33,925 bases of DNA from Nannocystaceae bacterium (lineage in GTDB: Bacteria > Myxococcota_A > Polyangia > Nannocystales > Nannocystaceae): positions 1 to 33,925 of the forward strand of contig JAIBBS010000086.1 in NCBI GenBank assembly GCA_019694555.1. The letters run 5' to 3'. Shown in pieces: positions 1 through 8,540 of the stretch. Below the pieces are notes generated by a model that had not been told where the DNA came from, did no database searches, and saw only the letters and a program-made list of their open reading frames with translations. Positions within the stretch are counted from its first letter, which is position 1. The number at the start of each line of letters is the position of its first letter. The position numbers and the translations under genes are program-made.

Positions 1-50
1 GCGAAGCGACCGGAAGGTGAGGGGTCCCGTGAGCGGCTTGGCCGGGCACG

Positions 51-75
51 GGAGAGGAAGCGGAGCTTCCTCTCC
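51..75. terminator. Perfect 11-bp hairpin, possible terminator
   Basis: An 11-base arm (51-61, GGAGAGGAAGC) is followed by a 3-base loop and its exact complement (65-75). It lies about 55 bp beyond the stop of the minus-strand kinase gene. There is no T-run on either side, so factor-independent termination is uncertain. It could equally serve a gene to the left of the window. Nothing else is visible in bases 1-130. Confidence 0.4.
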
Positions 76-130
76 ATGGACTGAGCGACCGTCGAAGCCG
101 CGCTTCGTCTGCTCGGACCGACGCCCGGCG

Positions 131-2887
131 TCAGCCCGCGGCGTCGAGCTGCGCGAGCCAGGCGTCGATGCTCGCGAGCTCCTTGGGATCGTTGGCCTCC
201 GACAGGCGCCGCTCGTCGCGGACGCGCTCGGCCAGCGCACGCGCGCGCGCCCGATCGCCGCCGGTCTCGACCAGCACCTGCGCCAGCGCCATCGCGCCGA
301 TGAGCTCGTCGGCCTGGTTGCCGGGGTGGCCGTCGAAGATGGTCTTGGCGCGCTCGAGCAAAGGCAGCGCCTCGCGCGGTCGCTTCATGTGCACGAGGTT
401 CTGCGCGCGGTGCACCAGGCTCTGCGCGAACTCGGGGTGCTGCGGACCGAGCGTGCGCTCGAGCGAGGCGCTGACCTCGGCCAGCACGGTGTCGGCGCGC
501 TCGAGCTCGCCGTCGGCTTCGTACACCAGCGCGAGGTTGGCCCGGCTCATCGCGAGATCGGGGTGATCGGGCTCGAGCGCGCGTTCCCAGATGGCGTGGG
601 CGCGCTCCTGGGCCGCGCGCGCGCCGACGTTGTCGCCGTTGCTGCGCAGCACCAGCGCGAGGTTGTTGAGCGCCGCGGCCACGCGCGGATGCTCGCGTCC
701 CAGTGCGGCCTCGAGCAGCGCCAGCGCGCGGTCGCACGGCGCCTTCGCGCCCGCGAAGTCGCCGCCGAGGTACGAGGCCTGCGCGAGACTGCTGAGCGTG
801 AGCGCGAGATCCGGGTGGTCGGGGCCCAGCGTCTCGGTCTGCAGCGCCAGCGCACGCTCGAGCAGCTCGCGCGCCGGCGCGGCCTCGCCGGCCGCCAGCT
901 TCGAGGTCGCGACCGCGATGAGCCGTCCGGCGACGAACGGATGATCTTCGCCCAGCGACGCGCGCGCCAGCTCGAGCGCGCGCTCGGCCGCCGCGAGCGC
1001 GGCGACGTAGTCACCCTTGCGCGTGTACACGGCCGACAGTGCGGCCTGCCGCTCGGTCTCGCCCTGCCCCTCGGTCTCGCCGGTCTGCTCCAACGCGATC
1101 TCGCCGTGCCGCGCCCACAGCAGGCTCTCGTCGGGCCGCGCGAGGTGGTCGCCGACGATCATCATCAACCGCGTCGATGCGCGCGCGGCCACGTCCCACG
1201 CGCCGGCGCGCGCGGCCGCGAAGTAGGCGTCGGTCGCGATGCGCTCGGCCTGCTCGTAGGCACCGCTCTGATCCTGCAGCTGACCCTCGCGCTCGCGCAC
1301 CGCGGCGACCAGTGGCGCCCAGCCCAGCGCATCGGCGCGCTCGCGGATCGTCCCGACCAGCTCGAGCCCGCGCGCGAAACGGCCGGCGCGTTGCAGCGCG
1401 TCGACGCGCGAGAGCTCGGCCTGCAGCGCCGCGACGGCCTCGCGCTCCGCCGGCGGTGGCGGCGGTGACACCCGCAGCAGCCGCGCTGGATCGGCGCAGA
1501 CCTCCGCGCCGACCAGCGACGCGACCGCCGGCAACGCGCGCGGCACCATCTCGCCGTCGGCATCCGACAACGCCTCGACCAACGCGTCGAAGAGCATGCG
1601 CTGACCATCGAGGCACCACAGCGCGCGCTCGGTCGTCGCCGCGTCGGCGGTGCGGCGGACCTCGCCCGCGAGGCAGGCCTCGGTGCGTACGGCCTGCCAG
1701 CGTTCGGCGCGGGTGTCGAGCCACGGCATCACGCGTCGCGCGGTCTCGATCGCGTAGCGCTGTCCGCCGGCCACCAGCGCCGCGTGCAGGCGCGCACGCG
1801 CATCGTCGTTCCAGCTCGACGCGATCGATGCACCTTCGGACTCGCACGCCGCCGTGCGGCGCTGCACGTCGAGCCGCTGCACCACCGCCATCGCGATCGC
1901 CACCGCCGCGACCGCGCCCGCGGCGAGCCACAGCCGCTTGGCCCGCGCACGCGCACGCCCCCGCGCGAGCGCGTGCAGCAGCGCCTCCATCGAGGGCCAG
2001 CGATCGCCGGGCTCGGGTGCGAGCCCGCGCACGAGCGCCAGCCGCAACCACGCCGGCGTCGCCGCGGTCGCCTCGGCCGGGGCCCGCGGTGGCGAGTGGC
2101 GCTTGGCGTGCTCGAGCTCGCGCAGATCGGCGCCCACGAAGGGCCGCACGCCATAGAGCGCCTCGTACAGCGCGACGCAGAACGCATACTGATCGGCGGC
2201 GGCACCGACCTCGCCCGCGGCGTGTTGCTCGGGCGCCATGTACGGCGGCGTGCCCACGGCCGTGACGCTGTGGCCCGGCGTGATCGCGGCATCGTCGGTC
2301 GCGCGCGCGTCCTGCTCGTGCTCGGCGAGATCGTGCGCGATGCCGAAGTCGGTCACGCGCGCGCGCTCGTCGGCGCCGATCAGGACGTTGGTGGGCTTGA
2401 AGTCGCGGTGGACCACGCCCGCGGCGTGGGCCGCCGCGAGACCGCGGCCTGCACCGAGGAAGACCTCGAGCACCCGCGACCACGGCCGCGGCTCGCGGCG
2501 CAACCACGCGTGCAGCGTCTCGCCCTCGACGAACTCCATCGCGATGAAGGCGTCTTCGCCGTCGGGCTCGACGTCGTAGATCGAGACCAGGTTGGGATGA
2601 CTGATCCGCGCCATCGCCCGCGCCTCGCGGATGATCTGCGCGGCGCCGCCCGAGGCCCCCGGCGTGGTACGCAGCAGCTTGAGCGCGACCTCGCGGCGCA
2701 GCTTCGAGTCGTAGCCGCGCAGCACCAGGCCCATGCCGCCCTCGCCGAGCTCGCCGACCACGACGTAGCGGCCCAGTCGCTGCGGCACCGACGGACGCGC
2801 GGGCGTGGGCTCGGGCGGCACCACGCGGGTGTCGTCCTCCTGCCCGCCTGCCGACTCGCTCGCGCCGCCTTCGGTCGTCCGCACCAC
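131..2887 (-). CDS. Serine/threonine protein kinase with transmembrane helix and TPR sensor region
   Basis: A 918-residue Hanks-type kinase. The kinase domain spans about residues 40-310. It has the glycine loop GELGEGGMG (45-53), an ATP-binding lysine in VALKLL (K70), the catalytic loop HRDFKPTN (D162), DFG (D180-G182) and GTPPYMAPE. One hydrophobic helix follows (about 319-337), which should place the kinase in the cytoplasm and the rest outside the inner membrane. The C-terminal third (about 560-900) is a run of TPR-like helical repeats with recurring LGxxHP and AxxxLxRALAL patterns, typically a protein-binding surface. This architecture is common in myxobacteria. The start chosen is GTG at 2887, the only start near a TACGAT box; a second GTG follows directly. 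The CDC-like gene lies 57 bp upstream on the same strand. The substrate is unknown. Confidence 0.92.
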   Translation of the reverse strand: MVRTTEGGASESAGGQEDDTRVVPPEPTPARPSVPQRLGRYVVVGELGEGGMGLVLRGYDSKLRREVALKLLRTTPGASGGAAQIIREARAMARISHPNLVSIYDVEPDGEDAFIAMEFVEGETLHAWLRREPRPWSRVLEVFLGAGRGLAAAHAAGVVHRDFKPTNVLIGADERARVTDFGIAHDLAEHEQDARATDDAAITPGHSVTAVGTPPYMAPEQHAAGEVGAAADQYAFCVALYEALYGVRPFVGADLRELEHAKRHSPPRAPAEATAATPAWLRLALVRGLAPEPGDRWPSMEALLHALARGRARARAKRLWLAAGAVAAVAIAMAVVQRLDVQRRTAACESEGASIASSWNDDARARLHAALVAGGQRYAIETARRVMPWLDTRAERWQAVRTEACLAGEVRRTADAATTERALWCLDGQRMLFDALVEALSDADGEMVPRALPAVASLVGAEVCADPARLLRVSPPPPPAEREAVAALQAELSRVDALQRAGRFARGLELVGTIRERADALGWAPLVAAVREREGQLQDQSGAYEQAERIATDAYFAAARAGAWDVAARASTRLMMIVGDHLARPDESLLWARHGEIALEQTGETEGQGETERQAALSAVYTRKGDYVAALAAAERALELARASLGEDHPFVAGRLIAVATSKLAAGEAAPARELLERALALQTETLGPDHPDLALTLSSLAQASYLGGDFAGAKAPCDRALALLEAALGREHPRVAAALNNLALVLRSNGDNVGARAAQERAHAIWERALEPDHPDLAMSRANLALVYEADGELERADTVLAEVSASLERTLGPQHPEFAQSLVHRAQNLVHMKRPREALPLLERAKTIFDGHPGNQADELIGAMALAQVLVETGGDRARARALAERVRDERRLSEANDPKELASIDAWLAQLDAAG

Positions 2888-2897
2888 GCGCGGCTCG

Positions 2898-2903
2898 ATC
2901 GTA
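2898..2903 (-). promoter_or_regulatory. Candidate -10 box for the kinase gene
   Basis: On the minus strand the sequence reads TACGAT, ending 10 nt before the GTG at 2887. The transcript would begin within a few bases of the start codon. No Shine-Dalgarno sequence is seen. It allows the kinase to be transcribed separately from the CDC-like gene upstream. Confidence 0.4.
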
Positions 2904-2944
2904 TCACCCGCGCGCGCTCGGGAGCGCGCGGCGATCTGCCGCGG

Positions 2945-4528
2945 TCACTTCACCGGCGCGAACGTCAGCACGACCTCGACGTGCTGATCCCCCTCGGCCC
3001 CGGGGATCACCAGGTCGCCGCGCCAACCGTCCTCGAACGCGCGCAACGTGGTGTGGTCGAGTAGCTGGTCGTCGCCGACACCGTCGTCGTCGAACAGCCG
3101 CACGCGCACGCCGATGGACTGGCCCGGCTGCGGCACCACCGGCACGATCGCGCTGCCGAGCTCGCCGTGGTCGGGCCACTGCTCGCCCTTGCCCACGGTC
3201 ACGTTGTGATCGCCGTCGGTCGCCCACAGCGAGTGCTCGTCGCCGTTGCCGTCGATGACCACGACCTCGCCGTACAGCTCGAGCTCGTCGCCGGCATCGC
3301 CGCCGTCGTCGACGACTGCGAGTCCGCTCAGGCCCACGCGCACGTCCTGTCGCACGCGCTCGCACTGCTCGACCTCGTACTCGCTGGTGAGCGCGAAGCC
3401 GGCGGGCGAGTCGTCGGCGGCCCACGCCAGCTTGTAGGCGATCGCGGCGCCGGGCGAGTCGCGGTCGTAGCTGCCGCCCTTGGTGATGTACTCGCGCAGC
3501 TCGTCGATGCCGAAGATGGTCTTGGCCGCGGCCTCGCCGTTGCCGCCCGAGACGAACGCGGTGATCTCCGAGTTGGCCAGCACCTCCTCGTGGGTCATGC
3601 TGACGGAGCCGTCGACGCTGGCGGCGCCGCGGTAGGCGAACTCGAGCGCCGCACCGAGCTCCTCGGACGAGAACTCCGAGGTGATGGTGAACAGCACGCT
3701 GCGACCGTAGGTCACCGAGCTGACGTACAGCGGCGCCTCCTCGCCGAACTCGTCCTGCACGTCTTGCAGCGTGACCTCGGGCGCGAACAGGCCCGAGGGC
3801 GCCTCGGGCGGATCGACGTCGACGGTGTAGTAGGCCTGGGTGAACTGCACCGCGTAGCGGCTGCGCACCTCCTCGCGCTCGAACGCGAGGCTCGCGGAGA
3901 CCTCGCCGCCGAGCACGAAGCCCCAGCGCGCGTCGACACCGATGGCGAGCCCGAGCTGCTCGGACGAGTGGACCTCGGAGATCACCGCGTCGACGTGCGC
4001 CGGGGTCTCGCCGACGATCTCCGACGAGAGGATCTCGTGCATGGCCTCGCGGAACGCCGACAGGCTCGGTGCAGCGACCGTGGCCGCGATGGCACCGTCG
4101 AGCACGCCCTCGAGCGAGGCCGAGAACCGCAGCGGCGAGCGCGGCAGGATCTTCGGCGCGAGCACACCGTTGCCGAGCGCGTCGCTGCCGACCAGCGCGC
4201 CGGGATACAGCGCCTGGGAGTTGACCAGCATCGCGGTGATGCGATCGAACTGCTTGGTCTCGGTCCAGTCCTCGCGGCTGCAGGTGTAGTCGCCCTCGTC
4301 GTGCGGATCGGCCACGAGCTTGGTGTCGAGCGCGTCGGGCGGCAGTGCCTGGGTGCCCAGCGACAGCACCCACGCGTCGATGCGCGCGGCCTCGTCGCGG
4401 GGCTCGCCGGCCGCATCGTCGCCGTCGTCGTCGGCGTCCTCGTCCGCGTGTTGCGGCGCCGGCGACGACGCGGCGCAGGCGGGTGGAATCGAGAGCGCGG
4501 TGGCGGCGAACAGCAGGCGGCGGGTCAT
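2945..4528 (-). CDS. Thiol-activated cytolysin (CDC) family lipoprotein with atypical C-terminal domain
   Basis: A 527-residue exported protein. The N-terminus is a signal peptide ending in a lipobox-like IPPAC (C18), followed by an Asp-rich linker. Residues about 95-390 match the core of cholesterol-dependent cytolysins, by comparison with pneumolysin from memory. The matches are NSQALYPGAL (103-112; NDSRLYPGAL in pneumolysin), QAYYTVDVD (231-239; QIYYTVSVD), LYVSSVTYGR (267-276; VYISSVAYGR) and a Gly-Gly at 328-329 in the equivalent strand. The Tyr-Gly hinge used in pore formation is therefore kept. The Trp-rich undecapeptide and Thr-Leu pair of classical domain 4 are absent. Residues about 398-527 instead form a different acidic beta-rich domain with RLFDDDGVGDDQ (477-488), reminiscent of C2-type calcium loops. 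The role is likely membrane pore formation or a derived function. The start is ATG 4528; GTG 4534 is an alternative. Confidence 0.85.
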   Translation of the reverse strand: MTRRLLFAATALSIPPACAASSPAPQHADEDADDDGDDAAGEPRDEAARIDAWVLSLGTQALPPDALDTKLVADPHDEGDYTCSREDWTETKQFDRITAMLVNSQALYPGALVGSDALGNGVLAPKILPRSPLRFSASLEGVLDGAIAATVAAPSLSAFREAMHEILSSEIVGETPAHVDAVISEVHSSEQLGLAIGVDARWGFVLGGEVSASLAFEREEVRSRYAVQFTQAYYTVDVDPPEAPSGLFAPEVTLQDVQDEFGEEAPLYVSSVTYGRSVLFTITSEFSSEELGAALEFAYRGAASVDGSVSMTHEEVLANSEITAFVSGGNGEAAAKTIFGIDELREYITKGGSYDRDSPGAAIAYKLAWAADDSPAGFALTSEYEVEQCERVRQDVRVGLSGLAVVDDGGDAGDELELYGEVVVIDGNGDEHSLWATDGDHNVTVGKGEQWPDHGELGSAIVPVVPQPGQSIGVRVRLFDDDGVGDDQLLDHTTLRAFEDGWRGDLVIPGAEGDQHVEVVLTFAPVK

Positions 4529-4595
4529 CGTCACCGGCGGGACGACGCGCCGCGAAACCGCGTCGCATGGTTTTCGTCGCGGCCGTGGCCGGGGT

Positions 4596-4611
4596 TACGC
4601 AGGCCTGCGTA
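4596..4611. promoter_or_regulatory. 16-bp perfect palindrome in a divergent promoter region
   Basis: TACGCAGGCCTGCGTA is a perfect 16-bp palindrome in the 232-bp region between the divergent CDC-like gene (minus) and the crotonase operon (plus). Its position suits an operator for a dimeric regulator acting on either promoter. CGGCCGG also occurs twice just to its right. No regulator gene is adjacent, so the binding protein is unknown. Confidence 0.4.
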
Positions 4612-4734
4612 CCGCGGCCGGCGCAGCCAAATCGGCCGGTACCGTGCCCCCCGCGCGCGCGGGGATGTGAGCGAACCCGGTGCGCACCGGCGTGCACGGG
4701 CAGAACTCGCGCTGCGGCACCGGCCGCTCGCCGC

Positions 4735-4740
4735 TATGCT
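4735..4740 (+). promoter_or_regulatory. Candidate -10 box for the crotonase-ACP-ligase-lipid kinase operon
   Basis: TATGCT lies 20 nt before the ATG at 4761, implying a short leader of about 12 nt. No clear -35 box or Shine-Dalgarno sequence is visible. The same hexamer precedes the rhomboid gene at 21045. Confidence 0.4.
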
Positions 4741-4760
4741 CTCGCCGCCTCGGCACCCCC

Positions 4761-5540
4761 ATGAGCGTGACCTGGTCCAGCGACGATGGCGTGGTCGAGC
4801 TCGCGCTCGGTCGCGAGCCCTGCAACGAGATCGGCCTGCCGATGCTCTCGGCGCTCGAGCGCTTCCTCGCGGAGCTCGACGTCGAGAACACCGCGGCGGT
4901 GATCATCCACAGCACCGTGCGCGGCGGCTTCTCGGCCGGCGCCGACCTGCGCGAGCTGCATGCCGGCCTGGTCGACCGCCCCGAGGCCGAGCAGCTCGCG
5001 GGCCTGCACGACTTCATCGAACGCATCCATCGCGTGATGGACACGCTCGACATGCTGCCGTGCACCACCGTCGGCGTGGTCCACGGCGTGTGCTTCGGCG
5101 GCGGCTTCGAGCTCGCGTTGACCTGCGACGTGCTGGTCGCCGAGCGCACCGCACGGTTCTGCTTCCCCGAGCTGCGACTGGGCATCCTGCCCGGCTTCGG
5201 CGGCATCCCGCGGCTGCGTCGCGACGTCGGCAACGCCGTCGTGCGCGACCTGCTGCTGACCGGCCGCAGCATCAACGCCAAGAAGGCCCAGGCCGTGGGC
5301 CTGACCAGCCAGATGGTGCCGACCGGCGAGGGCCTGGTCGCCGCGCGGGCGATCGCGCGACAGGCGACCAAGTTCGACCGCGACGCGGCCGTCACCACCA
5401 AGCGCTTCATGAAGCCACTGCCGGCCGCGGAGCTCGCGGCGGAGAAGCAACACTTCCTGCGCCTGGCCATGCGCCCCGCGCTGCGCGAGGCGCTCGCACG
5501 CTTCGTCGCGAGCGACGACCTGCGGCCGTACCTGCCCTGA
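4761..5540 (+). CDS. Enoyl-CoA hydratase/isomerase (crotonase) family protein
   Basis: A 259-residue cytoplasmic crotonase-fold enzyme of typical family length. The oxyanion-hole segment GGFSAGADL (55-63) and the second segment GVCFGGGFELALTCD (109-123) are present. Both acidic residues used by true hydratases are kept: E117 in FELAL and E137 in PELRLG. A hydration or dehydration reaction on an acyl thioester is therefore plausible. The start at ATG 4761 begins just before the first conserved strand; an upstream in-frame ATG at 4680 would add 27 unconserved residues and lies upstream of the -10 box. It is the first gene of a four-gene cassette with an ACP, an AMP-dependent ligase and a lipid kinase. 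The substrate may therefore be an acyl-ACP or acyl-CoA destined for a special lipid rather than ordinary beta-oxidation; this is inference. Confidence 0.88.
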   Translation: MSVTWSSDDGVVELALGREPCNEIGLPMLSALERFLAELDVENTAAVIIHSTVRGGFSAGADLRELHAGLVDRPEAEQLAGLHDFIERIHRVMDTLDMLPCTTVGVVHGVCFGGGFELALTCDVLVAERTARFCFPELRLGILPGFGGIPRLRRDVGNAVVRDLLLTGRSINAKKAQAVGLTSQMVPTGEGLVAARAIARQATKFDRDAAVTTKRFMKPLPAAELAAEKQHFLRLAMRPALREALARFVASDDLRPYLP

Positions 5541-5556
5541 TCCCCAGGAGACCACC

Positions 5557-5790
5557 ATGAGCTCGAGCCTCGATCGATTGATGCAAGTGGCGTCCAAGCG
5601 CTACGACGTGGAGCTGGCCTCGCTGCGGCCCGAGGACGACGTGTTCGAGAAGCTCGGCATCGACAGCTTCCAGGCAGTCGAGCTCATGAGCGAGCTCGAG
5701 CTCGAGTTCGACGTCGAGATCCCCGACTACGAGCTGCAAGGGGTGCGCACGTTCGCGCAGCTGGCAGCCACCATCGACAAGAGGCGCTGA
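5557..5790 (+). CDS. Acyl carrier protein
   Basis: A 77-residue acidic four-helix carrier protein. The phosphopantetheine attachment site is S37 in KLGIDSFQAVELM, followed by the helix II region ELELEFDVEIPD typical of the family. A clear Shine-Dalgarno AGGAG (5546-5550) sits 6 nt before the ATG. The gene starts 16 nt after the crotonase and its stop codon shares a base with the start of the acyl ligase (TGATG). Translation of carrier and ligase is therefore probably coupled. It is likely a dedicated carrier charged by the neighbouring ligase rather than the housekeeping AcpP, since no fab genes are nearby. Confidence 0.93.
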   Translation: MSSSLDRLMQVASKRYDVELASLRPEDDVFEKLGIDSFQAVELMSELELEFDVEIPDYELQGVRTFAQLAATIDKRR

Positions 5791-7505
5791 TGCTCGAGCT
5801 AGCCCGCATCGGTTCGGTCGGCGAGGCCATCGCCGACTCCATCGTCACGCACAAGCGCAACGTCGCGCTCATCGAGTGCGACCGCCACCGCGAGAACGTC
5901 CGCTACAGCTATCGCGAGCTGCGCGAGGCCGCGGAGCGCGTGACCATCCTGCTGCAGGACCACGACGTCGGCCCCGACGGCCGCGTCGCGATCCTCATGC
6001 AGAACCAGTCGAAGTGGCTCATCACCGCGTTGGGCGGTTTCTGGGCCGGCGCGGTGTTGATGCCGCTCGACTACAAGCTCACCGCCAAGGAGCAGCTGGC
6101 GCTGATGGCCCACGGCCGTCCGCGCGTGCTGGTGACCGAGTGGTCGCGCTACCAGGATCTGCTGCGCGAGGCCGACCACGCGGTGCTCGAGCGCATGCTG
6201 GTGCTGGTGACCGAGGCCCCGGCCGACGCGGCGCTGGGCCGCGCGCAGCGCTGGGAGCAGGACGTCCGCGGCAGCTTCCGCATGGTCGCGCGCACGCGCG
6301 CCGACGTGGCCTGCATCGTCTACTCCTCGGGCACCTCGGGCACGCCCAAGGGCGTGATGCTGACCCACGACAACTACCTCGAGCAGGCGCAGATCCTCGG
6401 CAAGCTGTTCCCGATGGAAGAAGAGGATCGCTTCTTCTCGGTGCTGCCGACCAACCACGCCATCGATTTCATGAGCGGCTTCATCGGGCCGCTGTTGTTC
6501 GGCGCGGCGGTGGTGCACCAGCGGACCCTGCGTCCGCAGTACCTGCGCACGACCATGAAGAAGTACGGCATCACGCACATGGCGTTGGTGCCGACCATCC
6601 TCAAGAACCTCGAGGAGAAGGTCCGCGAGAGCCTCGACGAGCTGTCGGACTGGCAGCGCCGCGCCATCGACGGCCTGACCAAGCTCAACGAGTGGGTCAC
6701 CGCGGCCAAGCCGCGGCCGACGGTCTCGCGCGTGCTGCTCAAGCCGCTGCACGACGGCTTCGGCGGCAAGCTGCGGCTCATCTTCGCCGGCGGCGCGTTC
6801 ATCGATCCCAACACCGCGCGGTTCTTCTACGACCTCGGCTTCCCGGTCGTGATCGGCTACGGCCTCACCGAGGCCAGCACCGTCGCGACGGTCAACACGC
6901 TCGATCCGTTCCGCCCCGACACCGTGGGCAAGCCGGTGCCCGGCGTCGACATCGAGGTCCGCGACCCCAACGACGTCGGCGTGGGCGAGGTGTGGATCCG
7001 CGGTCGCACCGTCATGAAGGGCTACCTCGACGCGCCGGAGCTGACCGCCGAGGCGCTGGTCGACGGCTGGCTGCGCACCGGCGACCTCGGCCTGCTCGAC
7101 GCCGCCGGGCACCTCAAGCTGCTCGGTCGCGCGAAGAACATGATCGTCACCGAGGGCGGCAAGAACATCTACCCCGAGGACATCGAGAGCAACTTCGAAG
7201 ATCTGCCCGACTGCGAGGAGTTCTGCGTGTTCGCGGCCAACTACATCTGGCCGACCGGCAAGCTCACCGGCGAGCAGCTCGTGATCGTGGTGCGCCCCAG
7301 CGACAAGGGCAGCGCCAGCGAGGCGCTGGTGGCCGAGCTGCGCCGTCGCAACCGCCGCCTGCCCGACTTCAAGCGGCTGGCCGGCTACATCGTCTGCGAC
7401 GACGAGTTCCCCGCGACCGCGTCGCTCAAGATCAAGCGACCGCAGCTGGCGGCGCGTCTGCGCGACTGGGATCGCAACGCGGCGATCGTGCCGCTGGCGG
7501 AGTGA
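5790..7505 (+). CDS. AMP-dependent acyl-CoA/acyl-ACP synthetase
   Basis: A 571-residue adenylate-forming enzyme. The order of motifs is normal: the ATP loop YSSGTSGTPKG (178-188), YGLTEAS (357-363), TGDLG (430-434), and a C-terminal SLKIKR with the presumed catalytic lysine K547. The length and the HAIDFMSGF segment fit long-chain fatty acyl ligases. The reaction would be activation of a fatty acid as acyl-AMP and transfer to a thiol. Its one-base overlap with the ACP gene suggests the acceptor is that ACP rather than CoA, though this is inference. The lipid kinase starts 5 nt downstream of its stop. Confidence 0.92.
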   Translation: MLELARIGSVGEAIADSIVTHKRNVALIECDRHRENVRYSYRELREAAERVTILLQDHDVGPDGRVAILMQNQSKWLITALGGFWAGAVLMPLDYKLTAKEQLALMAHGRPRVLVTEWSRYQDLLREADHAVLERMLVLVTEAPADAALGRAQRWEQDVRGSFRMVARTRADVACIVYSSGTSGTPKGVMLTHDNYLEQAQILGKLFPMEEEDRFFSVLPTNHAIDFMSGFIGPLLFGAAVVHQRTLRPQYLRTTMKKYGITHMALVPTILKNLEEKVRESLDELSDWQRRAIDGLTKLNEWVTAAKPRPTVSRVLLKPLHDGFGGKLRLIFAGGAFIDPNTARFFYDLGFPVVIGYGLTEASTVATVNTLDPFRPDTVGKPVPGVDIEVRDPNDVGVGEVWIRGRTVMKGYLDAPELTAEALVDGWLRTGDLGLLDAAGHLKLLGRAKNMIVTEGGKNIYPEDIESNFEDLPDCEEFCVFAANYIWPTGKLTGEQLVIVVRPSDKGSASEALVAELRRRNRRLPDFKRLAGYIVCDDEFPATASLKIKRPQLAARLRDWDRNAAIVPLAE

Positions 7506-7510
7506 CGACC

Positions 7511-8419
7511 ATGGCCGACCAAGACGCCTGGCTCGCGATCGTGAACCCGGCCGCCGGCGGTGGCCGCTGCGGCAAGCAGTTCCCCGCGGCGTGCGAGCGC
7601 CTGCGTCAGGGCGGCATGACCGTCGACGTCGCGCAGACCCACGGCCCCGGCGAGGCCTCGGCCATCGCGCGCGCGGCGTGGCACGAGGGCCGCCGCCGCT
7701 TCATCGCCGTCGGTGGCGACGGCACCGGCTTCGAGATCGTCAACGGCCTGTTCCCGGCCGCCACCGACAGCGCGGTCAAGCCCCGGCTGGGCTTTCTGCC
7801 GATGGGCACCGGCAACTCGTTCCTGCGCGACTTCACCGAGCAGGGCGCGGAGCACTCGATCGGCGCGCTGCTCGAGGGTCGCTGGCGCGAGTGCGACGTC
7901 GCGCGGCTGCACCACCGCGCCGGCATCATGCACTGGATCAACATCTTGTCGATCGGCTTCGTCGCCGACGTCAACGGCCTGCGCGCGCGACGGTTCCGCA
8001 GTTGGGGCGAGTTCGGTTACGTCGCCGCGGTCGTGACCGCGGTCGCGGGCCTGCGCAGCCGGCCGTTCCCACTGCGCTGCGACGGCGGCGAGACCGACGG
8101 CGGCAAGATGGTGTTCGCCTCGTTCAACAACAGCCGCTTCACCGGCGGCAAGATGATGATGGCGCCGCACGCCGACACCGCCGACGGCCTGGTCGACTTC
8201 ATCCGCGTGGGCCCGCTGGGCCGCCTGTCGTTGCTCGCGACGTTCCCGAAGATCTTCAGCGGCAAGCACCTGCTCAACCCCGCCGTGCGCGAGAGCAAGC
8301 ACAAGACCATCGAGTTCGACGTCAGCGACGAGATCGACGTGATGATCGATGGCGAGGCCGAGCGCGTGATCCCGCGCGCCATCGACGTGCTGCCCGCGGC
8401 GCTCGAAGTCTGCGTGTAG
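7511..8419 (+). CDS. Diacylglycerol/sphingoid-base kinase family lipid kinase
   Basis: A 302-residue protein of the DAGK catalytic superfamily (DgkB/YegS/LCB5 type). Visible motifs are IVNPAAGGG (10-18), the nucleotide-binding GGDGT (68-72) and PMGTGNSF (97-104), where many relatives have GTANDFA. A C-terminal beta-rich segment ends with DGEAE, as in family members. The expected reaction is ATP-dependent phosphorylation of a lipid hydroxyl (diacylglycerol, ceramide or a related lipid). No membrane helix is seen, so it is probably a peripheral membrane enzyme. The start is ATG 7511, 5 nt after the ligase stop, preceded by GGAG within the ligase end. As the last gene of the cassette it suggests the product is a phosphorylated lipid. 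Confidence 0.9.
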   Translation: MADQDAWLAIVNPAAGGGRCGKQFPAACERLRQGGMTVDVAQTHGPGEASAIARAAWHEGRRRFIAVGGDGTGFEIVNGLFPAATDSAVKPRLGFLPMGTGNSFLRDFTEQGAEHSIGALLEGRWRECDVARLHHRAGIMHWINILSIGFVADVNGLRARRFRSWGEFGYVAAVVTAVAGLRSRPFPLRCDGGETDGGKMVFASFNNSRFTGGKMMMAPHADTADGLVDFIRVGPLGRLSLLATFPKIFSGKHLLNPAVRESKHKTIEFDVSDEIDVMIDGEAERVIPRAIDVLPAALEVCV

Positions 8420-8526
8420 CGGGCCCCGGCGCCGCGGCGACGCACCGCGCGAACCTGCGCGCGACCGCGCACGGTCCTGCGAGTCCCCTGCAGAAATACG
8501 CCCGGTGTTCCTTCACCACGGGCTGC

Positions 8527-8532
8527 TAGCAT
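8527..8532 (+). promoter_or_regulatory. Candidate -10 box, leaderless type
   Basis: TAGCAT is preceded by TGC (extended -10) and ends 8 nt before the ATG at 8541. A transcript starting about 7 nt downstream of the box would begin at or next to the start codon. There is no Shine-Dalgarno sequence. Confidence 0.55.
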
Positions 8533-8540
8533 CGGCGAGC

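Noticed and set aside
2904..4697. Minus-strand frame of 597 codons over the CDC-like gene
   Set aside because: Arg-rich shadow; the other frame matches a known family end to end.
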